From positions 2,672,501 through 2,736,500 of the forward strand of contig NC_087157.1 of assembly GCF_035594125.1 (NCBI RefSeq): DNA of 64,000 nucleotides, read 5' to 3'. The position numbers were made by a program, and so were the translations under genes. Below the pieces are notes generated by a model. The model saw nothing but the letters and a program-made list of their open reading frames with translations, was not told the DNA's origin and did not search any database. This stretch comes from Scylla paramamosain. Taxonomy: Eukaryota > Arthropoda > Malacostraca > Decapoda > Portunidae. Of the stretch, positions 38,835 through 49,989 are shown one piece after another (the first letter of the stretch is position 1; the number at the start of each line of letters is the position of its first letter).

Positions 38835-39413
38835 CAGTAGACACTTTTGTATCACGATCAATTCAGCAAAGGGCCTGTTGGATACGTGGAGTTTTCAGAT
38901 ATGCAGAAGTTTATTTCCCTGACTATTTAGAATAGAGAGACGACCCAAAATACAGCTTTATGAGTAAGGAAAAAAAGCACAAAAAATGTATAATATCAAA
39001 GAATAAATTATACAAATGCTACAGTGAGTTAGGACCTTCCTTTGCCTTTTAGGATGGGGAGATGCCATGCACACAACACACGTCACTAGACAGAGCAAAA
39101 TTAGTAACTCCAGCCATAACTTCTCCAATACTCACACCATGGTCAGTTTCACATACTCAGAATAGCCTGTGGCCAGGCTATTCTTCCAAAAAGAACACCT
39201 GCCTATGTGCAGCAGACCAATGTAAAAAAAATCTTCATCCCCAGGCATAATGGAGTAACTGAAAGTAGCTGTGCAGAGCAGTGGGAATGAATTATGAGGA
39301 GCCAGCCACTTGCCCACGAAATTTTAATTTTATCCCTCAGTAAGACTTGGGAGGCTGCTCTGGATAGTGGTCAGTTCTGGACATCAGCACTCCGGATACA
39401 AGAGTTTTTACTA
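38835..39413. mobile_element. pogo/Tigger-like non-autonomous element (579 bp)
   Basis: The left end CAGTAGACACTTTTGTATCA starts at 38,835. The complement of the right end reads TAGTAAAAACTCTTGTATCC from 39,413. About 18 of the first 24 positions agree, and TA flanks both ends (38,833-38,834 and 39,414-39,415). CAGTARAxxCTCTxxTATCCGGA is typical of Tigger/pogo termini. No transposase remains inside. Identification is by termini only. Confidence 0.55.
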
Positions 39414-39564
39414 TATGTGAAAATACCAGAAATTGATTAGAAAGCAGGAGAAGGAAAGCTCTGTTGTGGCAGGACAGTCAAGAACAACCAACATCACTTG
39501 AACCTTGAGTAATGTGCTGGAATTGTATCTATTGAGTGTTCTGTCAAAGATTCAATACTTAGAT

Positions 39565-39697
<133 letters not shown>

Positions 39698-39789
39698 ACA
39701 CTTGCCTTTTGTTCTTGCTGAAGTTTTCCTGCATTTAACTTGATCCTAAGAAGAGTGGTTGCTCCTGTCCTTCAAACTATCCAACTATA

Positions 39790-40430
39790 GTACTGATTTC
39801 TTGTCCGTAAAAAGTTTTTTCCATAACTGGAAGATGGTAGTCTGTTTACTCACAATCTTTTAACTGATCATCAGTATAGATTTCACAAAGGATAATCCAC
39901 TAGTAATTTTATAGTTTTCCTTTCAGAGTCCTTGTCATGCTTTTTTTTATGATTTTGGTGAAAACTTTGTTCTTCCCTCAGTTAAATCAAAATCTTTAGA
40001 TAGAGTTATAATTCCTGCATTTCCCTATTTCTGCATCTTTATGTCAAGTTTCTTTTCTGGTCATTCCATGGGTGAAACGGTAGTCAGATACATTTATTAT
40101 GTATTATGTATGAGCTCTGTAGTATCACTCACTCTTTCCATTATTCATAAATTATCTCAGGCAAGTCTCATGCCTTATCTGTTTCTATGTTGATGAATTG
40201 ATCCTGCATTTCTCAGTGTCATTTGCCAGGTGTCTAACATCCAATGCATGGAAAGTGAAAAATTATGCAGATGCCACAGACCATTTAACCTCTGATCCTT
40301 CTATGATTTCTGAATTGATCAGGGCAAATCTTGTGTTGCTTCTTTTTTGTTGCCTTCGGTTGAACTAGGAGCAGACCATTTTCTCAGATTTTTTATGCAT
40401 TTGCCATCTTAGCCAGCCTTCTCCACATTG
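39790..40430 (+). mobile_element. Jockey-like LINE reverse transcriptase relic (sense)
   Basis: RT blocks follow each other with frameshifts. HNLLTDHQYRFHKG is at about 39,850 (canonical DHQYGFRKG), KSKSLDRV at about 39,990 (SKAFDRV) and CIFMSSFFSGHSMGE at about 40,030 (SFLSGRSI). SLFPLFINYL is at about 40,130 (SPTLFLLFINDLL) and NYADATDHLTSDPS at about 40,262 (the YADD box, here YADA). Loss of catalytic Asp residues and many stops show it is dead. It matches the antisense relic at 12.8-13.25 kb in kind. Confidence 0.65.
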
Positions 40431-40839
40431 ATAAAAAAGTAGTACTGTAATAATGATAACTATTATTATCTATCTATATACCAGGTCAGCAATCTCACAT
40501 AGGATGGCTCAGATGGCAACCCACATTCACACACACACATCATTCACATTCTTAGCCCTGTCAGCACCTGGTGGAAAGGGACAGTCTCGTTGGCAACCCT
40601 ACTACACCCCAGGAGCCCCGGCACAGCACAGCTTGCCACACACATCCACAACAAGGCCTAATAGCATACACTTCTTCATAATGATACTGTTCCCTACCTG
40701 CACCTTCTGAGACCCTGAGACCACTGTAGATGCTGGGTATTTACATACTATGGAGTGTCCTGTACTCTAACTGGGTCCATATACCAATGGCCCTCTACCA
40801 AGAGTGCCCACACCACTTGCCAGGGCTTGATGAAACTGT

Positions 40840-41600
40840 GTCGTTTTCATGCACTCATCACAGTTGCTCTCCATTCACCTCTATTATGAACAAACATTCT
40901 TGCTCGCTGCACAGTCATTCCTCTCTCATTCACTGCTATCTTCACATGGTTCATTCACTTCAGACATGGCCTTCCTCTTAACTTTTCACTGTGCACATCT
41001 GACTGCATTGTTCTTTTTAGTACTAGATTGCTGTCTTCCATTCTCTCCACATGCTCAAACCATCTATAACACACTAATTTGCCCTACTATTTGACCCACT
41101 CAAAATATCAATTCTGCTTATCTCCTCACCTATTATTCTATCTCTCTATGTTAATCCACACATTGTCCTCAAACACTTAAACCCCCATTACACTTTACCA
41201 TTTCATTTCCACTACTTACATGTTCCATATTTCAGCACCATACAAAACAGTGGGCATCATTATTCCCTCACATAACACTCTTTTTTTACTCTATACCCTG
41301 TGTCCTATATTTAAGGATCTTTCTCATTCCACCAAGTACTTTTCTGCTTCTTTCAGCCTGCACCTTATCTGTCTCAACTCTTCCTTCCACTGTAACTGTT
41401 GATTCCAAATACTTGAAACAAACCTCCTGTTCCTCTCATTCTCTCTTTGTCTGACGTCCACCCTTCCAACACCTCTCTTGAGCATTTTGTTACTTTATTT
41501 TATCAACCTTGACTTTCAGCTTATTCCTCCTACAAACATCCCCAAACTTCTATACCAGTCTTTTTGACTTAGTCTCTGAATCAGCCATCAATAATAATAC
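40840..41600 (-). mobile_element. RTE/Jockey-like LINE, RT thumb to C-terminus (antisense)
   Basis: The minus strand reads in order ADSETKSKRLV, KFGDVCRRNKLKVKVDKIK (about 41,590-41,520), CFKYLESTVTVEGRVETD (about 41,425-41,370) and KVLGGMRKILKYRTQGIE (about 41,340-41,290). Then come a PTVLYGAE-like block, and a RGRPCLK*MNHVKIAVNERG segment ending in VHNRGEWRATV (about 40,975-40,850). This is the recognisable post-catalytic half of a common arthropod LINE. The YADD box is absent, so the copy is 5'-truncated, and stops and frameshifts are frequent. The 3' untranslated part may extend to about 40,550. Confidence 0.7.
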
Positions 41601-41685
41601 TAATATGCTGCTACTACTACTACTACTACTACTACTAGTATTAATAATAATAATAATAATAATAATAAGAAGAAGAAGAAGAATT

Positions 41686-41766
<81 letters not shown>

Positions 41767-41815
41767 CACAGTAGCGGTAGCAGTAGTAGTAGTAGTAGTA
41801 GTTGTAGTAGTAGAA
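41587..41815. repeat. Triplet-repeat cluster (CTA)n, (AAT)n, (AAG)n, (AAT)n, (AGT)n
   Basis: Successive triplet blocks: about nine CTA, about nine AAT, five AAG, about 28 AAT, then AGT/AGC-type units. It separates two LINE tails of opposite orientation. Confidence 0.95.
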
Positions 41816-41842
41816 CCACGGTGGAAATGACAGTTTCAAAGT

Positions 41843-42616
41843 TGAAGTAGGACCACTCCAAGGATCCACCCTTTTAACATTGTAATGGATGTTATAACCA
41901 AAGATGTGAGAGGGACGGCATCTGGAAAGCTGAGAAACGAAGATAAGTAGGACAAAGACATCATGACAAAGGGAATGGATGAAGACCACCAAGCGACAAT
42001 TAGTTTAGGAGTTAACATCAAGAGGGTGAATAAATCTGCGTACCTTGGCTGAATGATGGATACAGCTGGTAGGATGGACAAAAAAAAAAAAAAAAAAAAA
42101 GAACTTAATATGGCTGGAAAAACTGAAGGAAAGCCCGTATTCTCGGCTCTGTGACACAAGCGTAGGTACCTATTAGACTTAAGGATAAGTCCACAAGATC
42201 ATAGTGAGGCCTTCTGTGATTTATAGACTAAAGCAGCACCCCTAAAGAAATCAGAAGAATGCTCCACGTGGCAGAAATGAAGGTGCTGGGATGAATGAGC
42301 AGAGTGACCCGAAAGGACAGGATAAGAAAGGAGTATATAAGAGGATCAATAAAGTAATTGAAGTGTCTAAGAACGTTAAGGAAGCAAGGATAAGATGGTT
42401 TGGTCATCTGATGAGAAGAAATGAGGACGAGTATGTTGCAAGGGAAATGGAAATGCGAGGAACGCGAAGAGGAAGACCAAGGTTGAAGGACTGCGTCAAA
42501 GAGGGCATGAAAGAATATCCCAAGGTAGAAACATCTAGGAAAAAGCTCTTTAGAAACAGCGATCTTGAATATTCGAGTTAATCTGGAAAGTAGTAGTAGT
42601 AGTAGTAGTAGTAGTA
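41843..42616 (+). mobile_element. RTE-like LINE C-terminal fragment (sense), with (AGT)n tail
   Basis: GPLQGSTLLT (about 41,849) corresponds to the RT block PxQGSTLSP and is followed by MDVITKDVREG-like codons. Next come KISRTKT, LG..MDTAGRMD (about 42,045-42,080), RVPIRLKDKS (about 42,160) and MLHVAEMKVLG (about 42,258). The last part is an open frame with RIRWFGHLMRRNEDEYV, RGRPRLKDCVKEGMKE and a stop at 42,581. The order matches the second half of a widespread arthropod LINE ORF2. The YADD box is deleted and frameshifts are present. The element ends in an (AGT)n run (42,589-42,616), and (AGT)n also lies just upstream of its 5' break at 41,771-41,812. Confidence 0.75.
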
Positions 42617-43382
42617 CATTAATTAATAAATAAAGGAATATATAGATAGCTAGATAAATAAATGAATAAATAAAGGTGCTCCTTTTTAGCTGGTTGAATA
42701 TGACCCTAAATTTTGAGACTGCTTGCTATTCCTCAGCTTGAATAACAAGTTTGAAATGTCTGCAGGACGAAACACATGGCTGCCTTAAAGGCAAATCACC
42801 TGCATACTACCACATCAGGATAATACATAACGAAGGCTAAGCTGTGGAAGATTGTTTAATGATCATCTTATTATATTACTGAGGAATTTACATTTTACCA
42901 TGATGAGCTGCGCTCACTCATTGACAGGTGGTGTCCAAACTGACAGGTAAATTTGTTAATTTATTACTTACTAGCAAGTGTTTGTTATTATACTATGTTG
43001 TGCATACTTTCTGTTGGCCTTTTCACTGAAATTTTAAAGTTTTGGATGATTTTTTTTTTCCCGCAGATTAAATAACAATTTTTTATTTATTTTTTCGTTG
43101 GAAAAATAGGAAAAATGCAGTTATTTGCGGATTTAGTGATGATATTTTTCGTGCGTCTAGTAGATAACTATTATACTATACTATAAGTATTATACTATAC
43201 TAAGTATACGTATCCCTTAACTGGAAAAGAATGTCGATCGGAAAAAAATTAAATTTTACTTGTAAAGACGTATATATAGCCCCATCTTGTCTTCCGACCG
43301 TGGAGTAGACACTCGATCTCAAAATGTAAATGAAAAGGTGCTGGCGTGATCAAGGTTTTTTGTATACTAAAAAAAAAAAAAA

Positions 43383-43678
<296 letters not shown>

Positions 43679-43936
43679 TTGACATCTGTATATTAATTTT
43701 GAATTATGATTACTAAAGTGGCCATAAATAGGTCATTTTATGCGGGTCTTGCTGTGTTTAGTAAAGGCGGCGGGCGGCAGGTGGCGGTGGTGTTTGTTTT
43801 GGGTGTTTGTTTGCTTGTGTGTGTGTGTTTGTATGTATGTGTGTGTGTGATTACCTTGGGTCTCTGCTGTCTTCTACTTTCGGGACGTTATTCGGACGGC
43901 TACCCTTTTTTTCTCCCCGTCCTCCATGACTGCACG

Positions 43937-43950
43937 ATGAGCTCCAGACG
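43937..43950 (+). other. Candidate short first coding exon (ATG..CG|GTGAGT)
   Basis: ATG AGC TCC AGA CG is followed by a consensus donor GTGAGT at 43,951. It lies downstream of a GGC-rich patch (43,765-43,792) and a pyrimidine run, a layout that can mark the 5' end of a gene. No partner exon with recognisable protein content is seen to 45,400, so this is weak. Confidence 0.15.
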
Positions 43951-45445
43951 GTGAGTACATCTCAATCATGAAATGGAGCGTAATTCGTCCATGTAATTGG
44001 GTTTAAGTTGTCTCGAAAATGGAGCGAACTTGATATCGGCAATCTTGACCATTTTCGTGCCGCATTACGTCGTTCTCAAAACTCTGACACGATGCAAACA
44101 TAATCTGTGTTTCATCCCTAAGCTTAGTGGAGAAAGTAAGGGATTGGGTCATGGAGAAAGTGAGAGGTTGGGTTTTCAACGGACATATATATGTAACAAG
44201 ATTCATAGATGGTATTGCTGGGAATGCACTTCATTTAGGATCTACTTACTATGATATTTATGTGGATGCACTCAAGTTGATGAGCCTGCTTGGAAAGCAT
44301 AGCTTTAGTAATGTTAGTAAATTAGTATTAAGTAAAGAATAGTATGACTGTAATAAAACTAATAAACTTAAGTGACACACATGGAATGAACATAGAACAA
44401 ATGATGTGAAGTAAATGTGGAAAGAGTTTAAAGAAAAGTTACCTGAGCCAACTGAATATATTCCACTTATGTAAATCCTAGGAATACAAACACATGTAAA
44501 GAGGACAAATTGTAATTTTCTTAAACAAAAAGGTCTTAAAAGTATGATTTTTCATAAGACCATGCACAGTTTAAGGCTAATGGTTGAGGACATATTGTTA
44601 ACTAGAAATCGTGTGCATGAAGGTTAGGAATGGAAAAAAATATCACTCGCTGTCCGTAGAGCTGCTCACGAGATCACAAATTAGGTTAAAGTAACTGTGC
44701 TAAGTCAGATTAGGCTTTGTTGAATTATTTTTGCTATTTGCAGGGAGTAACCATGAAAATTGTATGCTGGGATGGATGTACACTTGTCAGGAGTCAGGAA
44801 TGATGTATTCCTATTATTTAGAATTACCAAGACTTACAAAAAAGCAAGGACTATGGAGGGCACTTGTGAACAATGTGGGCTCTGCCTTGTGAGAGTAAAG
44901 GATAAGATAATTGAGGCAAAGTAATTCCTTAAGATACAATGAGGTTAAATGTGAAGAAAGTTGTCTTTTTTTGCATAAATAGTGTGGTGAGTAACAGACA
45001 ACAATTAAGTGTTGCTTTTTGTGGTTGCATTTCTTTACAAGCACACAATTCACTGACCAGCTCACCCATCACCACAAGATAGTAAAGACTACAGGTGCAT
45101 TCCTCTATTGCCAGTTCTATATATGGTACCAAATCTCAAATTCAGTAACACCATTGCATTGGCTCCAGCATATTCTTTTCAGTATTATATATTAATGTGA
45201 ATACCATTAATAACAGTTTTTGTGCTTGGCGGACAACTGCTCAACATAAGTCACCACAGACCCTTTAGCTACATGTATCTATGACAGTTCTACTTTCTGT
45301 CTTTACCTTCTCATTTGGAAATTATATATGTAACCAAATTAGATGCAGGGTGATTTTTTGATAATTAAAAATCAATAGATAAGTAAATGAATTAATTCAC
45401 TCATTCATTAAGGAATGTCTTGACATATATGATATATATCATGTA

Positions 45446-46705
45446 CAGTACCCTCAAAAATTATGTGGAAAATTTGTGTGATGGCCTTAGGAGAGGCACT
45501 CATAACTTGTGCTCCTTCAGCCATTAGGCAGTGCTGATATTGATATTAATATAGTAGTTACTGTTTAACAACTCAGCCCAATAGCCAGCAATACTCTTAG
45601 CCCATTTCTTTCCAGTGCCATGTAAAACACTAAATGAGATGAATGGAAACAGTTGCTCCAAGAACAAATTTCAAAGTTTCCTCTTTGTTTACTATCTCCT
45701 GCACTGCAACTTACCTTCGTCTTCAAATGGATCCCAAGAACTCGGCTGACAGAAAAGGCATGGATCCTTGTCCTGAGGGAAGGAAGCTTGTCTGTAAAAG
45801 AAATTTGTAGGGATACTGGCAAGGAAAAAGCAGCCATTTACAACCTTATTTCTGGAGCCAAGGATTTTCTCTCAAATCAAGTACCAGCTCATCAACCAGT
45901 TCCTGGTTATTCTAGAAAGACATAAGAAGCTTCAGATAAGATTTTGAGACAAAAAAGTATTGAAGAGTCTACAGATTACAGCAAAACAGCCAAAGCAAGC
46001 CTACCCAACCATCCTTAGAAGCCTGGCAAAGCACACCATCCAACATTACTGCAAAAATGAACTGAAGCTTCTGCATTCTCCCACCTGGAAACTTCTTCTG
46101 AATCTCAAGATACATGCTCGTCATCTCAAATTTGTAAGAAAATACAAAAATTTCACCATTGAAGACTGGAAAAGAGTCATGTGGAGTGATGAATCCACAT
46201 TTCAGTATTGTGTTGTGAAGTGCAGCAAACTGTGACGCCCCTCTCAGGCGAGTCCCCTCGACCATTATTACCTCCATCTGACTGTCAAACACTCACTCTC
46301 AGTCATGATTTGGGAGTCTTTTTATAGTGACAGTGGGCAGGGAGGATTTCATGTGCTTCTAAAGAGTGGAGGCTAGTTACATTGAAGTTCTTGATGACCA
46401 CATGATAAATTTTTTACATTAGTAGCTGCAGTTTCTATATACTGGTATACAGTATAGTGCGTCATGCCACAAGGTGAAGGTCATGAAATGGCTGTCAAAC
46501 AATTAAATGAACTTTGGATTTACATAAAGTGTCAGCTTGAGGAAAATGACACTTCATCCATCCCTACCTTGTTGCAGTGTTTATGGAGCTCTGGGTGTAT
46601 GGCATTTATCAAGAATACTGCAGTAAACTATCTGACTCAATTCCTCAGCACATGCAATGTGTTCTACAGGCTTATGTAGACCATACAAAATACTTAAAAG
46701 AAATT
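45446..46705 (+). mobile_element. Tc1/mariner transposase relic
   Basis: A probable left terminus CAGTACCCTCAAAAATTATG starts at 45,446 after TA. On + the decayed transposase then reads in order. An N-terminal helix-turn-helix has LREGSLSVKEICRDTGKEKA (about 45,772) and a second HTH has LAKHTIQHYCKNELKL (about 46,024). The catalytic-domain start is IEDWKRVMWSDESTF (WSDEST at 46,182-46,199, the first catalytic Asp). A YIEVLDDHM block lies at about 46,378, CHKVKVMKWL is near 46,470, and a C-terminal KLSDSIPQHMQCVLQAYVDH lies near 46,626. The second Asp and the third acidic residue are lost, and stops and frameshifts occur throughout. The right terminus is not clear, possibly near 46,850. Confidence 0.75.
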
Positions 46706-46879
46706 AAAGACTGATTTTTCTCATAATTTCTGCCTACTTTTTGTGGTTTCTTTATATATCATCTCTGATCTGAGTGTTATTGATCTATATTCTAAAATCT
46801 TCATTAATTTAAATTACTCATTTTCCCAGACGTTCAGATTAAGGGGCTCATAATGTATTCATGTGTACACATATACAAG

Positions 46880-48163
46880 GAAGTCCCAATGATACGAGCA
46901 GTTAGGCTCCATTTGAATTGCTCGTATGGTGAATTCTCGTATGATGAAACACATAATAATGGCAAAAAAAGGTTAGTTTCTGTGACCCTTGTCAAGCTAA
47001 AACGTATGATATCAAATGCAACAAACATATCTACAGTACAGAACTGATGATAAAGCAGCTTGAAAGAGAAAACAACTATAAAAAACATAATTTCATATTA
47101 ATTAAACATATAAAATATGCATAACACCCATCGATGCTTAGTTAATACACCAGGGAGGGTGACTCACTCACCACTCTTGTGTCTCTTGACAATTTCTACC
47201 TTCTTTGCAATTGCTATTGGTACTCAAGCTCATTTAACCTTACTGCTAGGACTTGTACTGGAACTCATTGGCCACTTGGGAAGCATAGCACTTGAGAGGC
47301 AAAATAAGGCACAATCTATACACCACGTGGTCAGTCACACAGACAACACCACACCAAAGACAGCAAATGAAAGAACATGCCAACAGTAACACAAACACAC
47401 ACAAGCACTGATCAGTCACATAAAGCAGGGGTTCTCAACCTTTTACAAGCTGGGCCCCCTCCAAAAGCTGGTTCAATACAGTTGGAGCCCCTCCTCCTCC
47501 CTGAGCCACCCACTTAACCCCGTCCCCAACTATGCCACCGTAGATAGATAGATAGAATCAGATAGATAGATAGATAGACAGATAGCCCTTGCTGCATCTC
47601 CTTTGTACTAATAATCAGTGAGTCCGTGATTTTCCATGATATTTTTCCCCTCCTATTTTGTGGTCGTGTTTCCCTGGGAGAGTGTCCACGCTCCCCCAGG
47701 TTGGTGTGCCCCCCCTAGTTGAGAACCGCTGATATAAAGCACTGTACACTGTACTTGCTCTGTATTGTAAATATGCTTGCAAGGAAAATGATGAGAGAGA
47801 GTGTGATTATAATAACAAGCAGTAAGGTCATAAAGGAGGGAGTCTGAGAGACACTGAGTTCAGTTTAATATGACTGGTGGGAGAATGCATGGTAGGCAGG
47901 GAACAGGGGAGGTGTGTGGTTCTCTTCCAGCGCTTACAAATTCACCTCTGTGCATTTGAATCATGATACGTCACCACACAGCCTGGATGTGTTAGTGGGA
48001 TGGTGCAGAAAGGCACACATTTTAAACTTTGTAATTTTACTCGCTTCGGACTGAAGCTCACATCATTGGATTTTGAGCTCGTATAAAGAACGTAGTCCCT
48101 AATTTACACATCTTGTATCATTGGTTTCATGTATAAAGGATGCTGGTATAACAGGACATCCTG
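46880..48163. mobile_element. Possible pogo/Tigger-like element carrying a nested hAT element
   Basis: The left edge has GTCCCAATGATACGAGCAG with repeated TCGTAT words (TTGCTCGTATGGTGAATTCT then CGTATGATGAAAC), typical of pogo/Tigger-type subterminal sequence. The complement of 48,141-48,163 reads GTCCTGTTATACCAGCATCC, which partly matches. Termini are diverged and a TA duplication is not certain, so the boundaries are approximate. Confidence 0.35.
47426..47731. mobile_element. hAT miniature inverted-repeat element (306 bp) with 8-bp target duplication
   Basis: The element begins CAGGGGTTCTCAACC at 47,426 and ends GTTGAGAACCGCTG at 47,731, a 14-bp terminal inverted repeat with one mismatch. 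It is flanked by ACATAAAG (47,418-47,425) and ATATAAAG (47,732-47,739), an 8-bp duplication differing at one base. CAGNGGTTCTCAAC termini plus 8-bp duplications identify the hAT superfamily. There is no transposase. An internal (GATA)n run lies at about 47,542-47,585. It probably moved using a transposase supplied by another hAT element. Confidence 0.85.
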
Positions 48164-48284
48164 TTCACAGTCTGCTTATTTTCTTTTATGATTTGTTTTT
48201 GCTAATGGAGACCAGAACTAACTACAACTAAATATTTTTTTCCCATGACCTTACCAGAACCTTGTTCTTTAGTATGTATCTATT

Positions 48285-48530
48285 TTGTGGATTTCCTTTA
48301 CTGATGTTAAGTAGGTACTGTACTGCACTTTGTTGATATTAAATTTCATATGTCATCTCTGGCCATTCATACATCTTACATACAAGTCTGTCTGCAGGGT
48401 GGCTGTATCTTAATCATACCTAATTAACCTACCTATGTTCATGTTTTCTGCAATTTTACAGATATCACTATTGATTCTATTATTTAGATCATTAATGTAC
48501 AGTCAAATCGCAGCTGATGCGCAGTATGCT
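48285..48530 (-). mobile_element. LINE reverse transcriptase fragment (antisense)
   Basis: On the minus strand from about 48,515, LYINDLNNRINSDICKIAEN corresponds to the canonical YVNDLDxGIxSDIxKFADD. NIGRLIRYD*DTATLQTDL follows, then a frame-shifted EWARDWQMKFNINKC-like part near 48,350. The FADD catalytic box is changed to IAEN. It is a short dead fragment, probably of a CR1-type LINE. Confidence 0.6.
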
Positions 48531-48654
48531 GACATGAATCCCATCAAACATGGTGAGTTTGTCTCCAAGTAATCTTGTATTGTGGGGGAACCAAAACCCT
48601 AATGCAGGGTTGGGCTGCAACAAACCACTGAGAAGTGTAACATGGGACAGGGTA

Positions 48655-48890
48655 ATGGTAATGTGTGTGTGGGAGAGGAAGTGGGCCACTGCCACCACCT
48701 GCATTGCTGTCAGTTTAGTGACTGACTGGGGAGAGAGAGTGGGCTGCCATTGCCATCCATAGTGATGCCAGTTTAGCGACTTACAGGGGGGAGGGAGTGG
48801 GTTGCCACTGCCACTGCCATCGCCATCCATAGTGATACCAGTTTAGCGACTGACGGGAGAGGGAGCAGACCACCACTGCTGCTGGCTCCA
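48655..48890. repeat. Minisatellite, units of about 58-70 bp
   Basis: Three to four tandem units share the order CAGTTTAGYGACTKAC, a GGGAGAGRGAGTGGG-type block, a CTGCCAYTGCCATC block and CCATAGTGATRCC. Unit starts fall near 48,711, 48,769 and 48,839, with a partial, diverged unit before the first. Unit length varies through internal CCACTG repeats. Confidence 0.75.
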
Positions 48891-49989
48891 CATTGATGAC
48901 ACTACCTCATGACTACTGTTGTTTGTACAATACATTCACTTCAGAGATACATAACATTAACCCCTCTTGAGCATTAGAATTCTAGAATGGACAAAAAATT
49001 ATCTTGGCTTTATACTTATTGTCCTTTTTATACTTTGTATACCCTTCTGTCTGGCATTTCCACACAGCATTGTCATTACATTTAGAGTGCTTTGTCCATT
49101 TCATCCTGTTGTGGCATTTTTCATAATCACATCATGCATTAGAAGTCCCTTTTGCTGAAGCCAAATAATAGGAGTGTGGTCCTCTCTCAACAGAAGTAGA
49201 AAAACTGTTTCTAAAGTATTTTGCACATTATTGAAAACTGGCAGCTCCATTATGCACAAAGGATAGTCTTGGTTTGGTTTGTGGAATGTTGTAAGCTGTG
49301 TAGTAAAATATTAAAGCAACCACTTCTGTCATTCTCATTTTGAAGCAGTAAACATAAATATCTGCCATACCACAGCTTTGTCCTCATTTTGAAGCATTGA
49401 TTCTGGAGATCAGCCATCCCACCAACCGTCCTTCTTCCTATTTTGTCCATGACTGGTGATCTATGACTGGTTTTATGACTAGTGAAGAAATAACCAAGTA
49501 CAGTGAAACTTCCAAAAACTGGCATTCCACAAGTTAGGATTCCACATAGGCTAGCCTGGCAACAAAATGTTCAATGAGAAAAAAAAAAGAAAAAAACAAT
49601 AAAAAAAGAAAAAAAAATGCATTTTGTTACTATGTTGACTGAACCAAATCAAGCTTGACCAGAGTTGACATAATCTACACATTAATAATTGCTGCATAGA
49701 TCATGACATGAAGTTAAGAAGGGCTGCTGGTTCTGGATGAAGGTTTTTAGCAGCACCTCCCTGATGTCTTGTTTACAGATTCTTTTTTGCAGTCTGGTCT
49801 CTTGGTTTTCTGAATTGTCACTTTACTTTCTCTGTACTTTTCTTTCTTTTCTTTCAAAAACTGTAAAGTATTTACTTTGTTTCAATGTTCTTGCTGTCAA
49901 ATTGGAGCTCACCAACAATCTGAACTTAATTTTTTATGTATGATCTTTGTAATTTATTTACTTGCCTTCTTTGTCTTGATACCAGTTAG

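Noticed and set aside
44400..44720. Possible LINE endonuclease-RT linker (MWKEFKEKLPEPTEYIP)
   Set aside because: Only one short block resembles CR1-type linkers and neighbouring blocks are not legible, so it is too weak to call.
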